Positions 1 to 12,837 of a stretch of DNA of 64,000 bases are shown here, piece by piece; the stretch's first letter is position 1, and every line of letters begins with the position of its first letter. Location: contig WARS01000013.1 of the NCBI GenBank assembly GCA_008933995.1, forward strand, positions 2,844,721-2,908,720. The letters are read 5' to 3'. Under the pieces are notes generated by a model, which was not told the origin of the DNA, did not search any database, and saw only the letters and a list, made by a program, of their open reading frames with translations. The translations under genes were made by a program, and so were the position numbers. The DNA comes from Datnioides undecimradiatus (lineage: Eukaryota; Chordata; Actinopteri; Lobotiformes; Datnioididae).

Positions 1-2003
1 TGCCGGGGAAGCTGTTTGAGCTTTACAACACCCGGGCAGGGAGGGGATGTCTGGCTGCTCTGGGCTTCTCCATGATGGAGATGGGACTGATACGGGTGGA
101 GACACGGCACCAGAGCCATGGAGGGAAGGTCCAGGAGCTGTTCTTAGGAGACATTCACACAGACTGGGCCCAGAGGACTCAATACAAGCCTACAGGATAC
201 CAGCAGCCACTGCAGAACGCCATGGTGAGATTCCCAGTCTATTTCTCAGTTTCTGTTTACCAGTGTGAGTCAATTGGAGAATGTGTGTGGAAGATTAATT
301 GCTTTAAAGCTGCTCAACATTAAAAGAGTTGCACAAACACTCTTGAACTGTTTCTGGTGCAAAGGGAGAACCTTCAGACCAACATTTAACCATTGTTAAA
401 GTGCTGAACATGTCTAGTCTGCCTCCCAGAACCACACCTTTTCACACCTGTTATTTGATAAAGGAGCCACAAAACCTATTATTTTATATTTCTATGATAA
501 AGCAAGCCCATCATATTGAAAGAAGCCTAACTAGTGCATACTGGAAAAAGACTTAAGGGTCAAGCCAGAAATTAATAGATTATATACCTGACAGCTGCAA
601 GCTGCAAATTGAGCAGTTAGGGATAATTCTGAAAACAGGTAACTTTGTTTGTTCCAGGATCTCAAAAGTAAAAAAAGTTTGATCTTTGCTATTTGATTTC
701 TTTCTGAGTAAAATTAAGGCTGCAGCCAAGGATTCATTTCATTATCAATTAACAATTATTTTAAAATGATGAAATGTCAAATAAAAAAAAATGCTCTTTA
801 CAAATTATTAATTCAGTTCAAAGATCAGAGCTTAATGTGACATTCTGTTTTAGTGTGCGATCATAATATACTCAATATATATGAATAAAAGCAGCAAATC
901 TCCATATCTGAAAGCTAAAGTCATCAAATGTTTATGCTCCAACAATAACAATAACATAAACAATTGATCATCAGCATTGCTCATCCTAAAGCTACTGCTG
1001 GTTGTCTGATCGACTCATTATCACAGACTAGCACAGTTAATAACTTTGTCTGAGTTTAGTGTCCTGAAAGAGACAAAACCATTTGAAGACGTTCTCTTCA
1101 GCTGTGGAAATGTAGTTAATTTGTCACAGTTTTCTGATATGAAACAATTCATTTAAAAAAATGTATCACAAACGATCCATAGTTTCAGCAGAAAGACACA
1201 GGGTCTCACATCTTCCTTATCCTTTGCAGCATCACATCCACCCCTGCCCTGTGTGTGCATTGGTGTACCGCTCCTCAGAGCAGCGCCCCCCAGTGTTGCC
1301 CCGCAGCCCTGCGGCTCCTCTGTCTCTGGCCGGCCGCTGGGTCAGCCAGCGTTGCGAAACCCGTCCCAACGTCCTCTTCCTCACCCGAGACTTCACATTT
1401 GAACCTGACCAGCACGCGTGGGAGGGCACCTACCGGCACTACTCAGACCCTGCCTGCTCTCAGCCCACTTTCACCCTCAGAGCCTCAGGCCACTACGCTC
1501 AGGGAAACCCCTCTGCCAAGATCTCAGGAGCCACTGAGTTCGTCTTCAAGGTCAACCAGGTGAGAGTCACAGCTGCAGAGGAGCCCACAGCAAAGTTGCT
1601 GAATGGGACGAGGCCAGGAAAGTGTGGTCGGGCAGGAGCCTGGGAGGTGGGGGTGGAGCAGGACTTGACCCCCACAGATGGATGCACCCTGCTGGGCATC
1701 AAGCTGCCACATAAAGAGTACGAGCTCTTCAAAACCGAGCTGGACCACAGGAAACACCCGCTGCTGTTCATCGGAGAGAGGCTGACTGATGGGTCCAGTC
1801 CAGACCGACCGCAGAGGAGGCCCACTTCCTTTCAGGCTCCCATGGTGCGTTGCAATACGGGGGAGACACAGCCCTCACATCGCTATGGTTCAGGTTTTAA
1901 CAGCAAGCAAGTTCAGTTAGCAGCCAGTGGGACAAAGACACTGGCACAGCTGGTGTTAGTGGTGCTGGGATCTGCGCTGTGCAGCTGGTTCTGTGTTTAT
2001 TAG
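1..2003 (+). CDS. apcdd1l: APCDD1-like protein, C-terminal part (partial at left edge)
   Basis: Two coding exons are visible: 1-224 (frame starts at base 3, 74 codons, donor GTGAGA at 225) and 1230-2003 (257 codons plus TAG, acceptor CAG at 1227-1229); the junction is phase 0. The 331 visible residues cover the second half of a roughly 500-residue family. The last exon holds family stretches such as GATEFVFKVNQ, GCTLLGIKLPH and DGSSPDRP, and ends in a hydrophobic segment of about 20 residues (AQLVLVVLGSALCSWF) that fits a C-terminal membrane anchor. Known of the family: APCDD1 proteins are membrane-anchored glycoproteins that inhibit Wnt signalling at the cell surface. The choice of apcdd1l over apcdd1 rests mainly on its neighbours vapb and rab22a. 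The 5' exons with signal peptide lie outside the window. Confidence 0.85.
225..1229 (+). other. apcdd1l last intron
   Basis: AT-rich sequence between donor GTGAGA at 225 and acceptor CAG at 1227-1229. I see no coding exon, RNA gene or clear repeat in it. Confidence 0.75.
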
Positions 2004-2802
2004 AGACGTTGTTCACAAAACAAGCCTGTTACACAGCTGAAGTCACTGATGGACATTGTTTTCTGGCAGGTGTCTTTCACTCTTCCTCCATATGATGACG
2101 ACCACATGTGTGATGGTCAAGAGAAATCATGAGACACTAAGAAGAGCTGAGTCATTTTTGATATCTGGCTTTCAGACGCTGCCTGTGGGATCACTTTACT
2201 GACTCGTGATTTCAGCTGCTTTTCTACCTAAAACTAATCTGTATATAAACCGCCAATATATACAAGTGCCGACATTTTCATATGTAAGAATATAATCTTT
2301 TAAACCATGTTCCTTTTGTGTGATGATCTGATGATTCTCACACTACGGATCAATTCCTCTTTGCATATTTTGGGGTAAAAGCAGTTTTCTTGCCACTCTA
2401 TTATAAAAAGAGCCAGAACACAGCGCTGAAATGTGGATCAGCTCTATCCACATCAGTATGAGAGCCATGGACATCCCGGTGGATTTCACACAAGAGCTCA
2501 CTTTCATCCAAGATGCAGTGGAACAAATGCACTTTGTACATGTTTTCCCAAGAAAAGAAGCTGGAAAGTAAAACATTAATAATCAGCACCCTAACAGCAG
2601 CCATATTGGCCTGATGTCAAATGTTACTTTATCTCTAGCCTCTGTCAGAGCTTGTGTATTAGTCTGCTTCTCTGTCAGCAGCCGATCTAAACAAGTGATT
2701 ATTTATTTTAACCATTAATACTGTACTTTTTGATAAGAGTTTGGTGTAATATTTTAGTCAGTTTCACCATTTAAGAAGTGATCATTTTCTATGTTTATTA
2801 AA
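2004..2802 (+). other. probable apcdd1l 3' UTR
   Basis: Non-coding sequence directly after the apcdd1l stop codon. The first reasonable poly(A) signal on this strand is ATTAAA at 2797-2802, so the UTR may end about 20 bases later, just before a dispersed repeat begins near 2882. The exact end is inferred. Confidence 0.4.
2797..2802 (+). promoter_or_regulatory. candidate poly(A) signal ATTAAA of apcdd1l
   Basis: Variant hexamer about 800 bases after the stop codon, followed by a modestly T/GT-rich stretch. No transcript evidence is available. Confidence 0.3.
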
Positions 2803-2881
2803 AAGGCTTTTCATAACATTGTCTGTTCAATTAGTCTCCAAAACAAGACAAGACAGGAAGAAAACAGTCGATGCTCACAGC

Positions 2882-3275
2882 TCTGCGAGGCCGTACTTCG
2901 ACGCAGCTAAATGCTAACATCAGCATGCTAATTCGCTCTAAATGACGATGCTAACATGTTAGCAGGTATAGTGTTCCAACCATGTCCACTTTAATATAGT
3001 TTAGTGAGTCGGCACAGTAACATAAAGCACCAAACACAAAGCACAGCTGGGGCTGATGGGAATACCGTTAGCTCTGCAGGTATTTAGTCATAAACCAAAG
3101 AACTGGACAAAGTGAAAGTCTGACCCCGTCATGGCACTAGATGAAAAGTCGGGGATCACCAAAGTGATTACAAGTTATCCCGGGCAGGATTTGAATGTCC
3201 GTACCAAATTTCACGTTAATCCCTCCAATAGCTGTTGAGACGTTTCAGTCTGGGTCGAAGCGGTGGACCGACCAA
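2882..3275 (+). repeat. dispersed teleost-type repeat, family A, copy 1
   Basis: This stretch has the style of a dispersed repeat widespread in fish genomes: tandem GCTAACATG-type words, then blocks such as GGCACTAGATGAAAAGTC and CCAATAGCTGTTGAGA. A diverged copy in the opposite orientation is at 38310-38640, where GGAAAAGTCATGGGATC and CCAGTGGTTGCAGAGATATT align in the same order on the minus strand. No protein coding potential is visible. I do not assign a named family. Ends are approximate. Confidence 0.6.
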
Positions 3276-5280
3276 CCGGCACAAGTAAAAATGAAAGTTT
3301 ACTCGCGGTTTGTCCCAAAGCTGCTGTTTTATTTCAAGATCCAAACAGAAAATTGGGACTGTAGCCTCAGCTGGATTTTGTCTTCACTCTGGTGTTCATA
3401 CTGCGGTCTGATTCAAAGCCCAGATAGTGGGTGAGCGTACTGCCGTTTGATAAATAACTGTCATATGGCTCACACATTACACAAGACATTCCAGTGCAGG
3501 TCCAACTGCTGAAAAACACACAGAGGGATATCAGATTGGATGCACAGTGTTTCATGAGAATGTACAGCCGTCAGCCAACAAAATAGATTTCGCAGTCGCT
3601 CTGACAATAAATGAGCCGAGAGGAGCAGCAGTTAGGGGACGACAGAGGAATATATATAGCTCCAGATTTTCAGTGTTATGACTGAAGTAAGTCAAGCGTT
3701 GTGCTCCGTAGAGAGATACCCTCCATTTGTAAAATCCTGACACCTGCTGCTACACACCGACTGCAGGCAGATCAACTCAGCTTAGTGCAGAGTATCACCC
3801 AAAGTCAGCTGTGTCACACCATTTGCATACAAAATATTTTGGATTTACTCTGTGGTTTTGAACTAGTGGGGAACGAAAACTTATCCGGAACACTTTTCTC
3901 CTATTATTCCACAAAAAGACGGGCTGGATATTGAAACACAATGTTTCAAATGGCCTTAGGGCGTATTTTTGTCCATCAGTTTCTTACTTTGAGCAATTGG
4001 ATCCGACATGAACTATACGCTTGAGCAGCTTCGGTCTGTATTTCTTTGTTTCTCCGCGCTTGTCACACAGACTTAAGACAGATAGATCAGAATCTGGGTA
4101 AAGGGGTGTTTGGTAACTGTCAGACAAATCAGATTAAACATACCAACAGAAGTTTTGGACTATCTGAATTTTAAGTGTAATTTGTTATTATGAATATAAA
4201 ACATCACACCATCGAGGTTTATTTGGCAAACAGTTGCTTAGTAACACTTCAGCAGGCATAGAGCAACATTCAAATTCATTTTGAGTTTGTCCAGCTGGTG
4301 AATTTAAATCTAGTATTCATCCTCCTTGTTGCCCTGCTTTTTGCTGCTAAATGCTCCACTGTGTTCACAAGTTAGTTGCTAACTTTGCCTAAATACTGTT
4401 CAGCAGCGGCTGGGAACAACGCTGCGAGTGTGGCGACACTGAAGCAAAACACCAAAGCTGTGCTGTGGGCTGCAAAACCAAAACAATGAGATGCTATAAA
4501 GCTCTGTAAGGCTGAGAACTGCAGAGTCAGATCCGCCAGAAGATTTGAAACCAACTTTTCATGGGCTGTGACATTACAGTAAAGCCCGCGTTATAGGCTG
4601 TCGTCTTTGATGTCGCTTTAAAATGAGGAAATGAGGCGGGAGGGGGGAAAAAAGTGGTTTCTGAGAGAAGTAAAAAAAAACTATATGAATAAATAATGAA
4701 GGCAAAATGATGCTAGCTGGCTCTCCAGCATTCAAAAAGCAGGGACAGAGAGAGAGAGAGAGAGAAGTAGTCCTTTCCAGAGGCTACATGCTGTTCCTAT
4801 TAACTCCTGCGAGAATGGTGATGGCAGCTGCTAGCCCCATGAGGTCATCCTTCAACCCCCCCCCACCCTTACCAGCACACAAGCCAGCACACAAAGAACA
4901 CAGGCCGAGACAAAGAAATGTTGGGTGTACCTGCATGAGTCCCTGTTTGCTACCAGTGCATCCACACAGATCCACCCTTGTGTGCAGGAGATGGCCGGGC
5001 GGCGATGATGACTGAGAGGAGGCTGGGAGGTGAGGGGTGGGGGGCAGCAAAGTTTTTCGTAGTCTGCTTGTGGTTTCTGTTGCACGCCATTAGAGAAACT
5101 TTGCAGGCAGACAGCAGTGCGGGGCCAGACTGCTGGCAATCAGGCTTATTAAATGCATCCACTGAACAACAGAAACAGAAAAAAGATGAAACGCAGACTC
5201 CATGGAGTTAGATAAGTAAAAACAAGGAATGATTGTGTTCTGGATGAGCTTGTGTGTGTTTTCATTGGGATTTTTGGAGG
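3276..5280. other. intergenic, no gene seen
   Basis: Between apcdd1l and the vapb 3' end. It contains a short GA microsatellite at 4747-4765 and otherwise unremarkable sequence. The open frames here are short, overlap on both strands and resemble no protein I know. Confidence 0.5.
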
Positions 5281-5560
5281 ATTTGTGAGGTAAGAGACCT
5301 CCTGATACTAAGACAATCAGTTCAATATTCAGGAAAATGCACTCATTTGCTTTCTTGCCCAGAGCTAGATGCAAGTATCAGTCCAGTAAGTAAGTAAGTA
5401 AGAAGGTGCAGCCAGGAGACAGCTAGCTCACCATGAAGATAAAAAAATAACATCTAGCTCAGCCAAGGTAGCAAAATCTGCCTACCAGTGCCTCCAAACC
5501 TTACCAGTTGCATCCCTGCTTCCCTGAAATTACATTTGCGTATTATTGAATCGTTCATAA
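5281..5560. repeat. dispersed repeat family B, fragment 1
   Basis: Contains GCAAAATCTGCCTACCAG followed by TGCCTCCAAACCTTACCAG, shared almost base for base with 6725-6990 and, more diverged, with 10600-10915 and (opposite strand) 33837-34402. It has a (TAAG)n tract at 5387-5401. Ends are approximate. Confidence 0.65.
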
Positions 5561-5964
5561 ATGGTGGTGAAGCTTAATCGCTGCCTGGATTACGTTCAGA
5601 TTATGTTCTTCAAGTAAATGAAACTGTACATCTATGTAGTGTGCTGGAGTCCCAGGGAGGTGGTTGATGGTGGACAGTGGAATGCGGGACACGCATCCAG
5701 AAAAGCACTCCGGTTAAGATTAGAGAAAGATTGTGATTACAGTTTAATGTTCTTAAAAAACCTTATGTTCAACTCACTGCTGACTTTCAATCTTTAACTT
5801 TAACCAAGTGCTGCCAGTTCCTAAACATAAGGATAAATATTTAAATTCTAATGGCTGTTGTCACTACAGGTGGATAGTGGTCAACAAATTAAAATGGACA
5901 TAATGTTTCTGGAAAACTGCACATGAATATTATATTCCAGCTGAGACAAAAGATCCCCCTGAAT

Positions 5965-6420
5965 CCTACGCAGTGGACCTGGTCCTGGTTTTGGCATCAC
6001 ACTTTATTCATGCATTGATTCTAACTTCGTCTATGTTCTGCTTTTGGCGTCATCTCAGACCCAGCCACTCCCGCCCAGCAGTGAAAACACCTCACCTGAT
6101 CACCCTTCCTCCCTCCCCGCCTGTGTCTCATTCCCTCATTAGTTCCCTAGAACATACTGGTTCACATCCACCAGTTCTCAGCCAGATTGTGTTTGTGCCA
6201 TGTGCCTTGGCTTTCAGTGTTTTGCCTTTGCCTCCTATTTTGCTCCTGATCCTGTTTTTTTTTTGTTTGTTTTTTACCATTTCTCAGATTTTGCCTCAGT
6301 CTAGTTTTTTCAGTACCTTCCTTGTTTGCTTACTAAGTGTTTGTATCTTTGGACTCTTAGCGTAGCCTCTGGAGTCGTGTACATGGCTTCTATCGTGTTT
6401 TTGAGCTGTGACATTAAGTG
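5965..6420 (+). mobile_element. possible decayed LTR of a Gypsy-type retroelement
   Basis: T/C-rich stretch with CACCTGATCACC, tandem TTTTGCCT/TGCTCCT-type words, and a GAGCTGTGACA-like end at about 6402-6412. This composition recalls long terminal repeats of teleost Gypsy elements. A 130-codon open frame at 5973-6365 is a by-product of this T/C-rich composition (a run of L, F, S and P) and not a convincing gene. I saw no matching second LTR, gag or pol, so it would be a solo remnant. The identification is tentative. Confidence 0.3.
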
Positions 6421-6724
6421 TGAAAACCAGCCCATGCTAGAAGATGCTCATCCAAGGTCAAGCTCTGCGTTTCTTAGCAATAGCACAGATATGAGAGTGG
6501 AATCAATCAATATCTCTGCTTGTTTAGTAACCTCTGTGGCCAGTCTTGGCTTAAAGACTGAAATCTGGTGAAACAGGCTGCCCTCCTCAGGAATAAAACA
6601 ACGTCAAGACATCTTTGCCACTCGCTAATTAACATATTCTCATTTTTTAAATGTATATAGAAGCAAAAGTGCACAAAAACTGAAGTCAGAAGACCCTCAT
6701 GTTAAAATGCTCAGCTTTATATCT

Positions 6725-6990
6725 GTTATATGTTTCCAGGTTGGTTCAAGGCACATGGGTTTCAGCAACCAGGCAAGTATCAGTCTAAACTTCGTAAGTA
6801 AGGAGGTGCAGCCAGGAGACAGCTAGCTCACCATTAAGATAAAAAAACCCACCTAGCTCAGCCAAGGTAGTAAAATCTGCCTCCCAGTACCTCCAAACCT
6901 TACCAGTTGCATCCCTGTTTCCTGGAAATTACATTTGCATGTTACTAAATTCTTTTGATACTCCACTCAAGCTCCATCTATTTGCTCATT
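6725..6990. repeat. dispersed repeat family B, fragment 2
   Basis: Direct-orientation near-duplicate of 5281-5560: both contain GGTGCAGCCAGGAGACAGCT, the AGCTCAGCCAAGGTAG word and CCTCCAAACCTTACCAGTTG. A further related piece (TGAGCTAAAGCTAAGCTAACC) lies near 7222-7243. Spacing between the two copies is about 1.4 kb. Confidence 0.65.
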
Positions 6991-7260
6991 TTTAGTCGGA
7001 CTCTGCTAACAATTCCTCCACAGAAAACCAGTGGGTGAGATCATGATCGCTAGGTCCATTATATTTATAGATTTTTATTAAAAAACCCAGACATCATAGG
7101 AAGTGAACACAAAGGCATGTGTGGTGTGAGATCATCAGATCTGCGTCTGTTGCATGAATATCACTCTGCATGCATGAGACTTAGTACCTTTGTGTTTCCT
7201 TTAGCTCCCTGTCTCTGTGCTTGAGCTAAAGCTAAGCTAACCATTTCCTTGTTGCTTCAC

Positions 7261-8509
7261 ACTTAACAAGGACATGTTACAATTGCATCGATCCGCTCTC
7301 CTCTTGCATTGGTGTTCTACTAAAGAACCACGTAAAAACAACACCAGAACTCAGGGACACGTGTGGTTGCAAATGAACGAAAAAGCCAAAATTCCCTCAC
7401 TGAACAAGCAGCTGAAATCCTCCAGACTGGAAGCTGCATCCAAAGTGTGGTTAGTCCAGCAACATAATTTAATGAGGAAACTCTTAAGAGCAACCAGAAC
7501 AAGAGGAAAAGCGGAAAATGGGGAAGACGTCCACATGGACCTCTGTCACATATTGTGCTCACATATTTTAAAAAAACAGGTTTTTTGTTTGATTCTGTGC
7601 AGCCTTCACTGAACTGGGACGATAAAAGGCCGAACCTTTCTAGGAAGAATGTTCCTATAGACTGTTAAAAAAAAAGGAAAACAAAACAAGCCCTAAGGAG
7701 TTTCCTTTCACTTAAACCAAGTTTCCAAACCACAAACAATTTGGTGGTTTAGTCTGACAAATGTTCTGGTAAAAGAAGGACACAGTGCTGCTTTTGGACC
7801 GAGATTCAATAGAAAATACAGCAGAGGTCCCATCTCCTGCCTTCCCATAAAAATCTTGCATATGCAGTTAATGCACACACACACACACACACATCACTGA
7901 GATGACATCACTGCAGTAGTACGGGTAACTTCCAACCTCTCTCACTCATTCAAATTTCAGGCTCTGTTAAGAAAATCCCATTATTTCAATAAGAATATGA
8001 GCTGCAGCTGCCCCATTAAAGATAACATCAGCCATAAGTTGGCCGGCTCAATTGAAACAAATGAGTTTCTATTGAAAAATGTGTCCTCTTGGCTCGGGGA
8101 CAAATGAACAAAGCGCTGTGTTGTGCCCACAGAGCTGCAGCACGGGGCAGCGACTGCACTTTCCTGCTTGTTCTCATGCCTTTCTGACATGACCTCATGC
8201 TCATATACTTAACCAACTACTGAACCGATCCATCCAACACCACATTCCAATACGTCATTTTTTCTTTTACTTTAAACCAACTCCTCATCTATCAGGACAC
8301 CAGTAGTGGAAAAAGCCTCGGACTTAGTTAAAAATACCAACACAATAATGTAAAATTCCTCAATTACTGATAAAGACCCAGAGTGAAAGCAGGAGTAGTA
8401 CAGGCAACAACATGTGCTTGAAATAATGAAGTTAAGAATCTGTTTTGCAGAGAAAGGTCCCCTCTGTCTGACATATATTTACATCGCTAACTGTTACATA
8501 CATACATAC

Positions 8510-8555
<46 letters not shown>

Positions 8556-10600
8556 GTGTGTGTGAAAAAAAAATTAAAGTAAGCACTAACTAGTGTTTTT
8601 TGATAAATGTGGGTGGAGTCAAAGTATAAACTAGTGTCAAATGATAAGTGAATGAGGTATAAGTAAAGAGTATAAGTATAAGTAAGTAAATGGAGTTTGC
8701 TACATTTTACCGCTGTGAAGGGATTTACTGTTATGAATGGTCGGGGTACAGCTATATTTCATCAATTTATTACAGTTATTTATAGTTTGATAGTTTAGTC
8801 ATGGTGTTGGTTCCTTTACTATAAATCAGAGGGGTCATTAGATGATTAATGGGGCATGAAGGAAGTTCCTCTACACTTGTATTTATTCTTTTGACTTTTC
8901 TCTAATCTTTGCTTTTTTTGTGAAATATTGATCATTTTTACCTCTTTAGGCCTCTGCGATTGATTTCAATGAGACCACGTGGAAAGGTTTGAGGGGAAAT
9001 CACTCACTTGGTAGAGCTAATTCAAAGACATCCTATAAGTGAAGAGAGGCATTGACAAGACTCTGCCTTTTTTGTAAAGGGACACAGGGCCAAAGAGGTT
9101 GTGATCCGCTGTTACATCTACAACACTGTATGTATGTCTCATCGCATGTTTTACTGTATATCTATCTATGTATGTCTACGTGTAATTGTAACGGTTAACG
9201 AAATATAGTGGTGTGAGTGTACGTACAGTATGTCCCTCTGATATATGATGGAGAGAAATACAAAGTATCATAAGCTGAAATATTAGATGGTATATATGGT
9301 GTTATACAAATATTATAATACAAAATATACAAAGTGTACTGAGTACTCAAAATTTACTTCCAGCTGCAGAACATAACACAATGTCAGATCTACCCCCTTT
9401 ACTGACAGCGACGTGCATCATTCAGTATGAGACAACCTATTTAACATATTTGTTGCCTTTGGGACTTCATTTGACAGAGGCATTCCCCCTAAGAGCTATC
9501 TGTCAGTTCTGGTGGCTTGTTAAATCAGGTCATGTTTCTGTTCTAAGGTTAAGATCACACAAATGATTGAAAAGGTTTTTGCTGGAGAGATCTGCCATAG
9601 GCCGATTCTTCCAGCCTGCATCGCTCGCTGCCAGTTGTCCCGCCTCCAACCTTCCTGGCAGGCTGCAAATCCTTTTCAAACAGTTATGGCCCCCAGACTC
9701 TTACAGGGACCTCTTGTAAGGAGAAAATTTGCATGAAATCTGGCTCATTTTTGTGCCACGCAAATATGCCGTGCAGAGTATTTTGTTTCGCTTTGTGCGA
9801 CTTTGAGAAGGAAAATAAATTAAGGGTGTATGCAAACATGCCAAATATGTAAAACCTGCAGATGAAGCAGGAGATGGATTGTTTTCTCTGTGTACTTTAA
9901 CAACACTGTAAAACAATACTCATCACGTTGCCAAAGGTAATTATGGCGCACAGTTAACACCGAGAACAGAAGTGTGTCAGGCTGATGCATAATTAAATGT
10001 TTTATTATGTGGAAGCACAGCCAGACGTAAGGTTTATTGTACAGACCTCAATGAAGACCAGATTGACTGGGACAGGGCGGGAATGGAGGGGGAGGATCAC
10101 TTAAAGATCAGTTAATAACATATGAACAGACTCCAGCAGGGGTCAGAGATCACCGTTTGATGTGATTCCTTGTGGTAAGTCATGATATGACGCACGCATA
10201 AAAACAAAGGAGGAAAACCACAAGTTCAGGGTAGTGAAGGATAAAGTCAAGGAAAAGCTAATCAGGCCATTGATGCCTTGAATTCTGCAGATATTTTATC
10301 ATTAAGTGTTCTATAATCTCTTCTAGCTGGTCTCTTTCTACATTTTTTCTTTGACCACTGCACTGTCCTTCCTGTGACTGGTGTGTGAGCCATGATCTCA
10401 GACTACATTTTCACCAGTGAACATGCTGCTTTTCTTTTCTTTTCTTTCTCCCTTTTGGTTATGTTTGTTCATACATATAGCCACATGATATGTATTGATA
10501 AAATGCATTCTTATTTGATGTCATGTTATCACTCAGTGGTGCAGCATTTGCCATTTTTTCTTTAAAATTAAATACGTAAACATTTTGGAAAATAACCTAT
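7261..10600. other. intergenic, no gene seen
   Basis: AT-rich non-coding DNA with a (CA)n tract at 7874-7893 and a (TG)n tract at 8513-8564. No reading frame with protein character was recognised. A TTTATT on the plus strand at 10001-10006 (AATAAA on the minus strand, with GT-rich sequence further on) is one possible far 3' end for vapb, but nothing decides this. Confidence 0.4.
8513..8564. repeat. (TG)n microsatellite
   Basis: About 52 bases of TG dinucleotide repeat with a single C interruption. Confidence 0.95.
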
Positions 10601-10915
10601 GATCATTCCCTTTCTTGCTGCCAGATAAAGACTAATAGCAAGGTATTTCTATGAGGCTACGTCCAGCAGGTGGTCAGCTAAATGTTAGCATCAACAGTCT
10701 CATTCTGTCCAAAGTAACCATATCCACCTACCAGCACCTCAACCTCACTAATTAACATGTTAAATTGTTTAATCATTACAAAAGCCAAAATTGTAAAATA
10801 ATGGTTTCATGGGGGAGAACTGAGCTGGACTATTTCTTGGCCAGGAGAACTTACTCCATGGATTTTCTGCTGGTTGCCTGGCAACATTGGGGTCAAGACA
10901 AAAATGTTCATGTTA
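10600..10915. repeat. dispersed repeat family B, copy 3
   Basis: Carries the family block GTCCAAAGTAACCATATCC, CACCTACCAGCACCTC and CTCACTAATTAACATGTTA, which aligns with the reverse complement of about 34140-34215. It continues into TATTTCTTGGCCAGG and GTTGCCTGGCAAC, words I associate with a very common teleost dispersed repeat. No coding potential. Confidence 0.65.
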
Positions 10916-11620
10916 ACAATGTTAACTCTTTGACCTCTTGAAATGGATTATTTCCCTACAGAATGTAGTAATGTAAATTAATATTGGTTGGGCTCCAACG
11001 GTGAGTTTGCAGCTGTGTTTGACTGAGGCCAAGTCAAACAGCTGTGGAGCTACCGGGCCCAGGTGCACACGGGGGGGGGGGTCTATGCCCCTGACCATGA
11101 GGCAACTGTCTGGTTGTTACTGATGCAATAACACTGGATGAATCACCAGGATTTTATTTTACTCGACACCCCAAATGCATTAGTAGACATCCAAGGGGTA
11201 ATTAATTTTCTTGCAGCCATATATCTTAACACTCTCATCCCACTGCACATTGCTGTACTGCCAAATATAGCAAAGTGGTAGCAGCTAACGGGCCACTCAT
11301 GGCTTTGGATGTCAGAAGCAGGTCTGGTTGTGATGAGAGCAGTAGAGAGTAGCGTCTCTCAACAGTCAGTAATGTTTTCCACTGGTAATCAATCTGGCAG
11401 ACGCGCTGACAGGCTAATGTGATGGAAAACTCTCATCAAATGAGAATCACAATATACACCTTGTGGTCTTCGTGCATTACAGGAAATGACTTCACACCGT
11501 AAGGTAGGGGCTTTATTCATTTAATTTATTAAGATGCTACATAGTCCAACCAGGTTGGGTTGCTTTTATACACCAGAGAGACTACTTGACTAGGAATATT
11601 AATCTTCTTCTCAGATAGAC

Positions 11621-11645
11621 TTATTTATTTATTTATTTATTTATA
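11621..11645. repeat. (TTTA)n microsatellite
   Basis: About six tandem TTTA units. On the minus strand it reads AATAAATAAATA, so it also creates several overlapping poly(A)-signal hexamers. Confidence 0.9.
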
Positions 11646-12837
11646 TACATACAAAACAGTTTCCCGACTGCTTACATTGATCACGGTGATGGTCAGAGAC
11701 TCCAGAACAGATCAGTGTGTAGTGTGATTTTCAACCGGTCCTGGCTCAATTAGTATTTACATGTTATTTTTATTGTTTCATCCTACTTGGAGTACCACAC
11801 TGATGGGCTCTTCATATAATCAGTATAATCTGGTACTCTGAAATATTTATTCCTCTGTACAATGGTCTAATACTCCAACCAGGATTCAACAAGACAAACT
11901 TCCTGCAAGCACTATGTGACCCAGGTCTGACAACCCAAGATGGGACTGTAGCTCAGGTCTGCTCTGCCCTCCCTTTAAGCAGCAAGTCATCCTCAACCCA
12001 ACAACTTTACACAGAGAACATGGAAACGCAAGCTCGTGTTTATTTTCATCTCTTCCCCACCGCTCAGATCCACTCCACTTAACATGAAAAGATGGTGGCA
12101 TTTTGTTATTTTTTTCTTAGTTTAGCAAAGGGAAACACACGCCTGCTTACTCATCTGATGTGGATACAGTGGGATAAAAATACGACCAACTGCTCTTTTT
12201 CCATCAAATGTTGCAAACTAGAGTGACGCTCTCCACTGCTGTTTATTTCATGCAAATTTGGAGATGAAACAATTTTAAAGTATTTTTGTTTTTTTTTTAT
12301 TTCTGACAAAAAAATAAGCATCGGCTCTGGAACAGTACAATGTCATCATGTGGTCCCCTCAAGTGTGTGAGCTAGACTGTATGCTCCCCCCCTCCCCTTC
12401 TTCATGAATAAAAAAAGTTGTATGCTGCAGGAAGATCAAAGGAGAGACACTCTCAATCTTAGTGCACTGAAAATGAACACGACTTCAAATGCAGTGAGGG
12501 TGTAATGTTAATAGCAACGGATAAATGCTGAACAAACACCAAAAAAAACTGAACACAGGCCTGCAGCGGAGTGGAAAAAAAACAAAAATCACCAGCAGTG
12601 GAGAGCAGGCAGCTTAAAACACTCTGCTGATCTCTGACATACATTTGCCCCAAACAACACAGAATGTCAACAAATGTATGGCTCAGTAGGAAATTATGAG
12701 AAAACAAAAAAAAAAGCTGGAAAAGACCATTTTGTTAGGACCTTGGTGTTGTTGGGGTTGCCAAGGAAACACATAACCAGTCCTCTTTACATGCACCTCC
12801 TGCCCATATGTGGTTTCTCTGTATGCATGCTTTCTTC

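Noticed and set aside
5973-6365. 130-codon plus-strand open frame with hydrophobic C-terminus
   Set aside because: Composition follows a T/C-rich, repeat-like stretch; no family resemblance, splice context or conserved motif.
12757-12770. X-box-like GTTGCCAAGGAAAC downstream of vapb
   Set aside because: A single motif about 1.4 kb beyond a stop codon, next to a microsatellite and far from any promoter, is weak evidence; similar words occur near 46530 and 46560.
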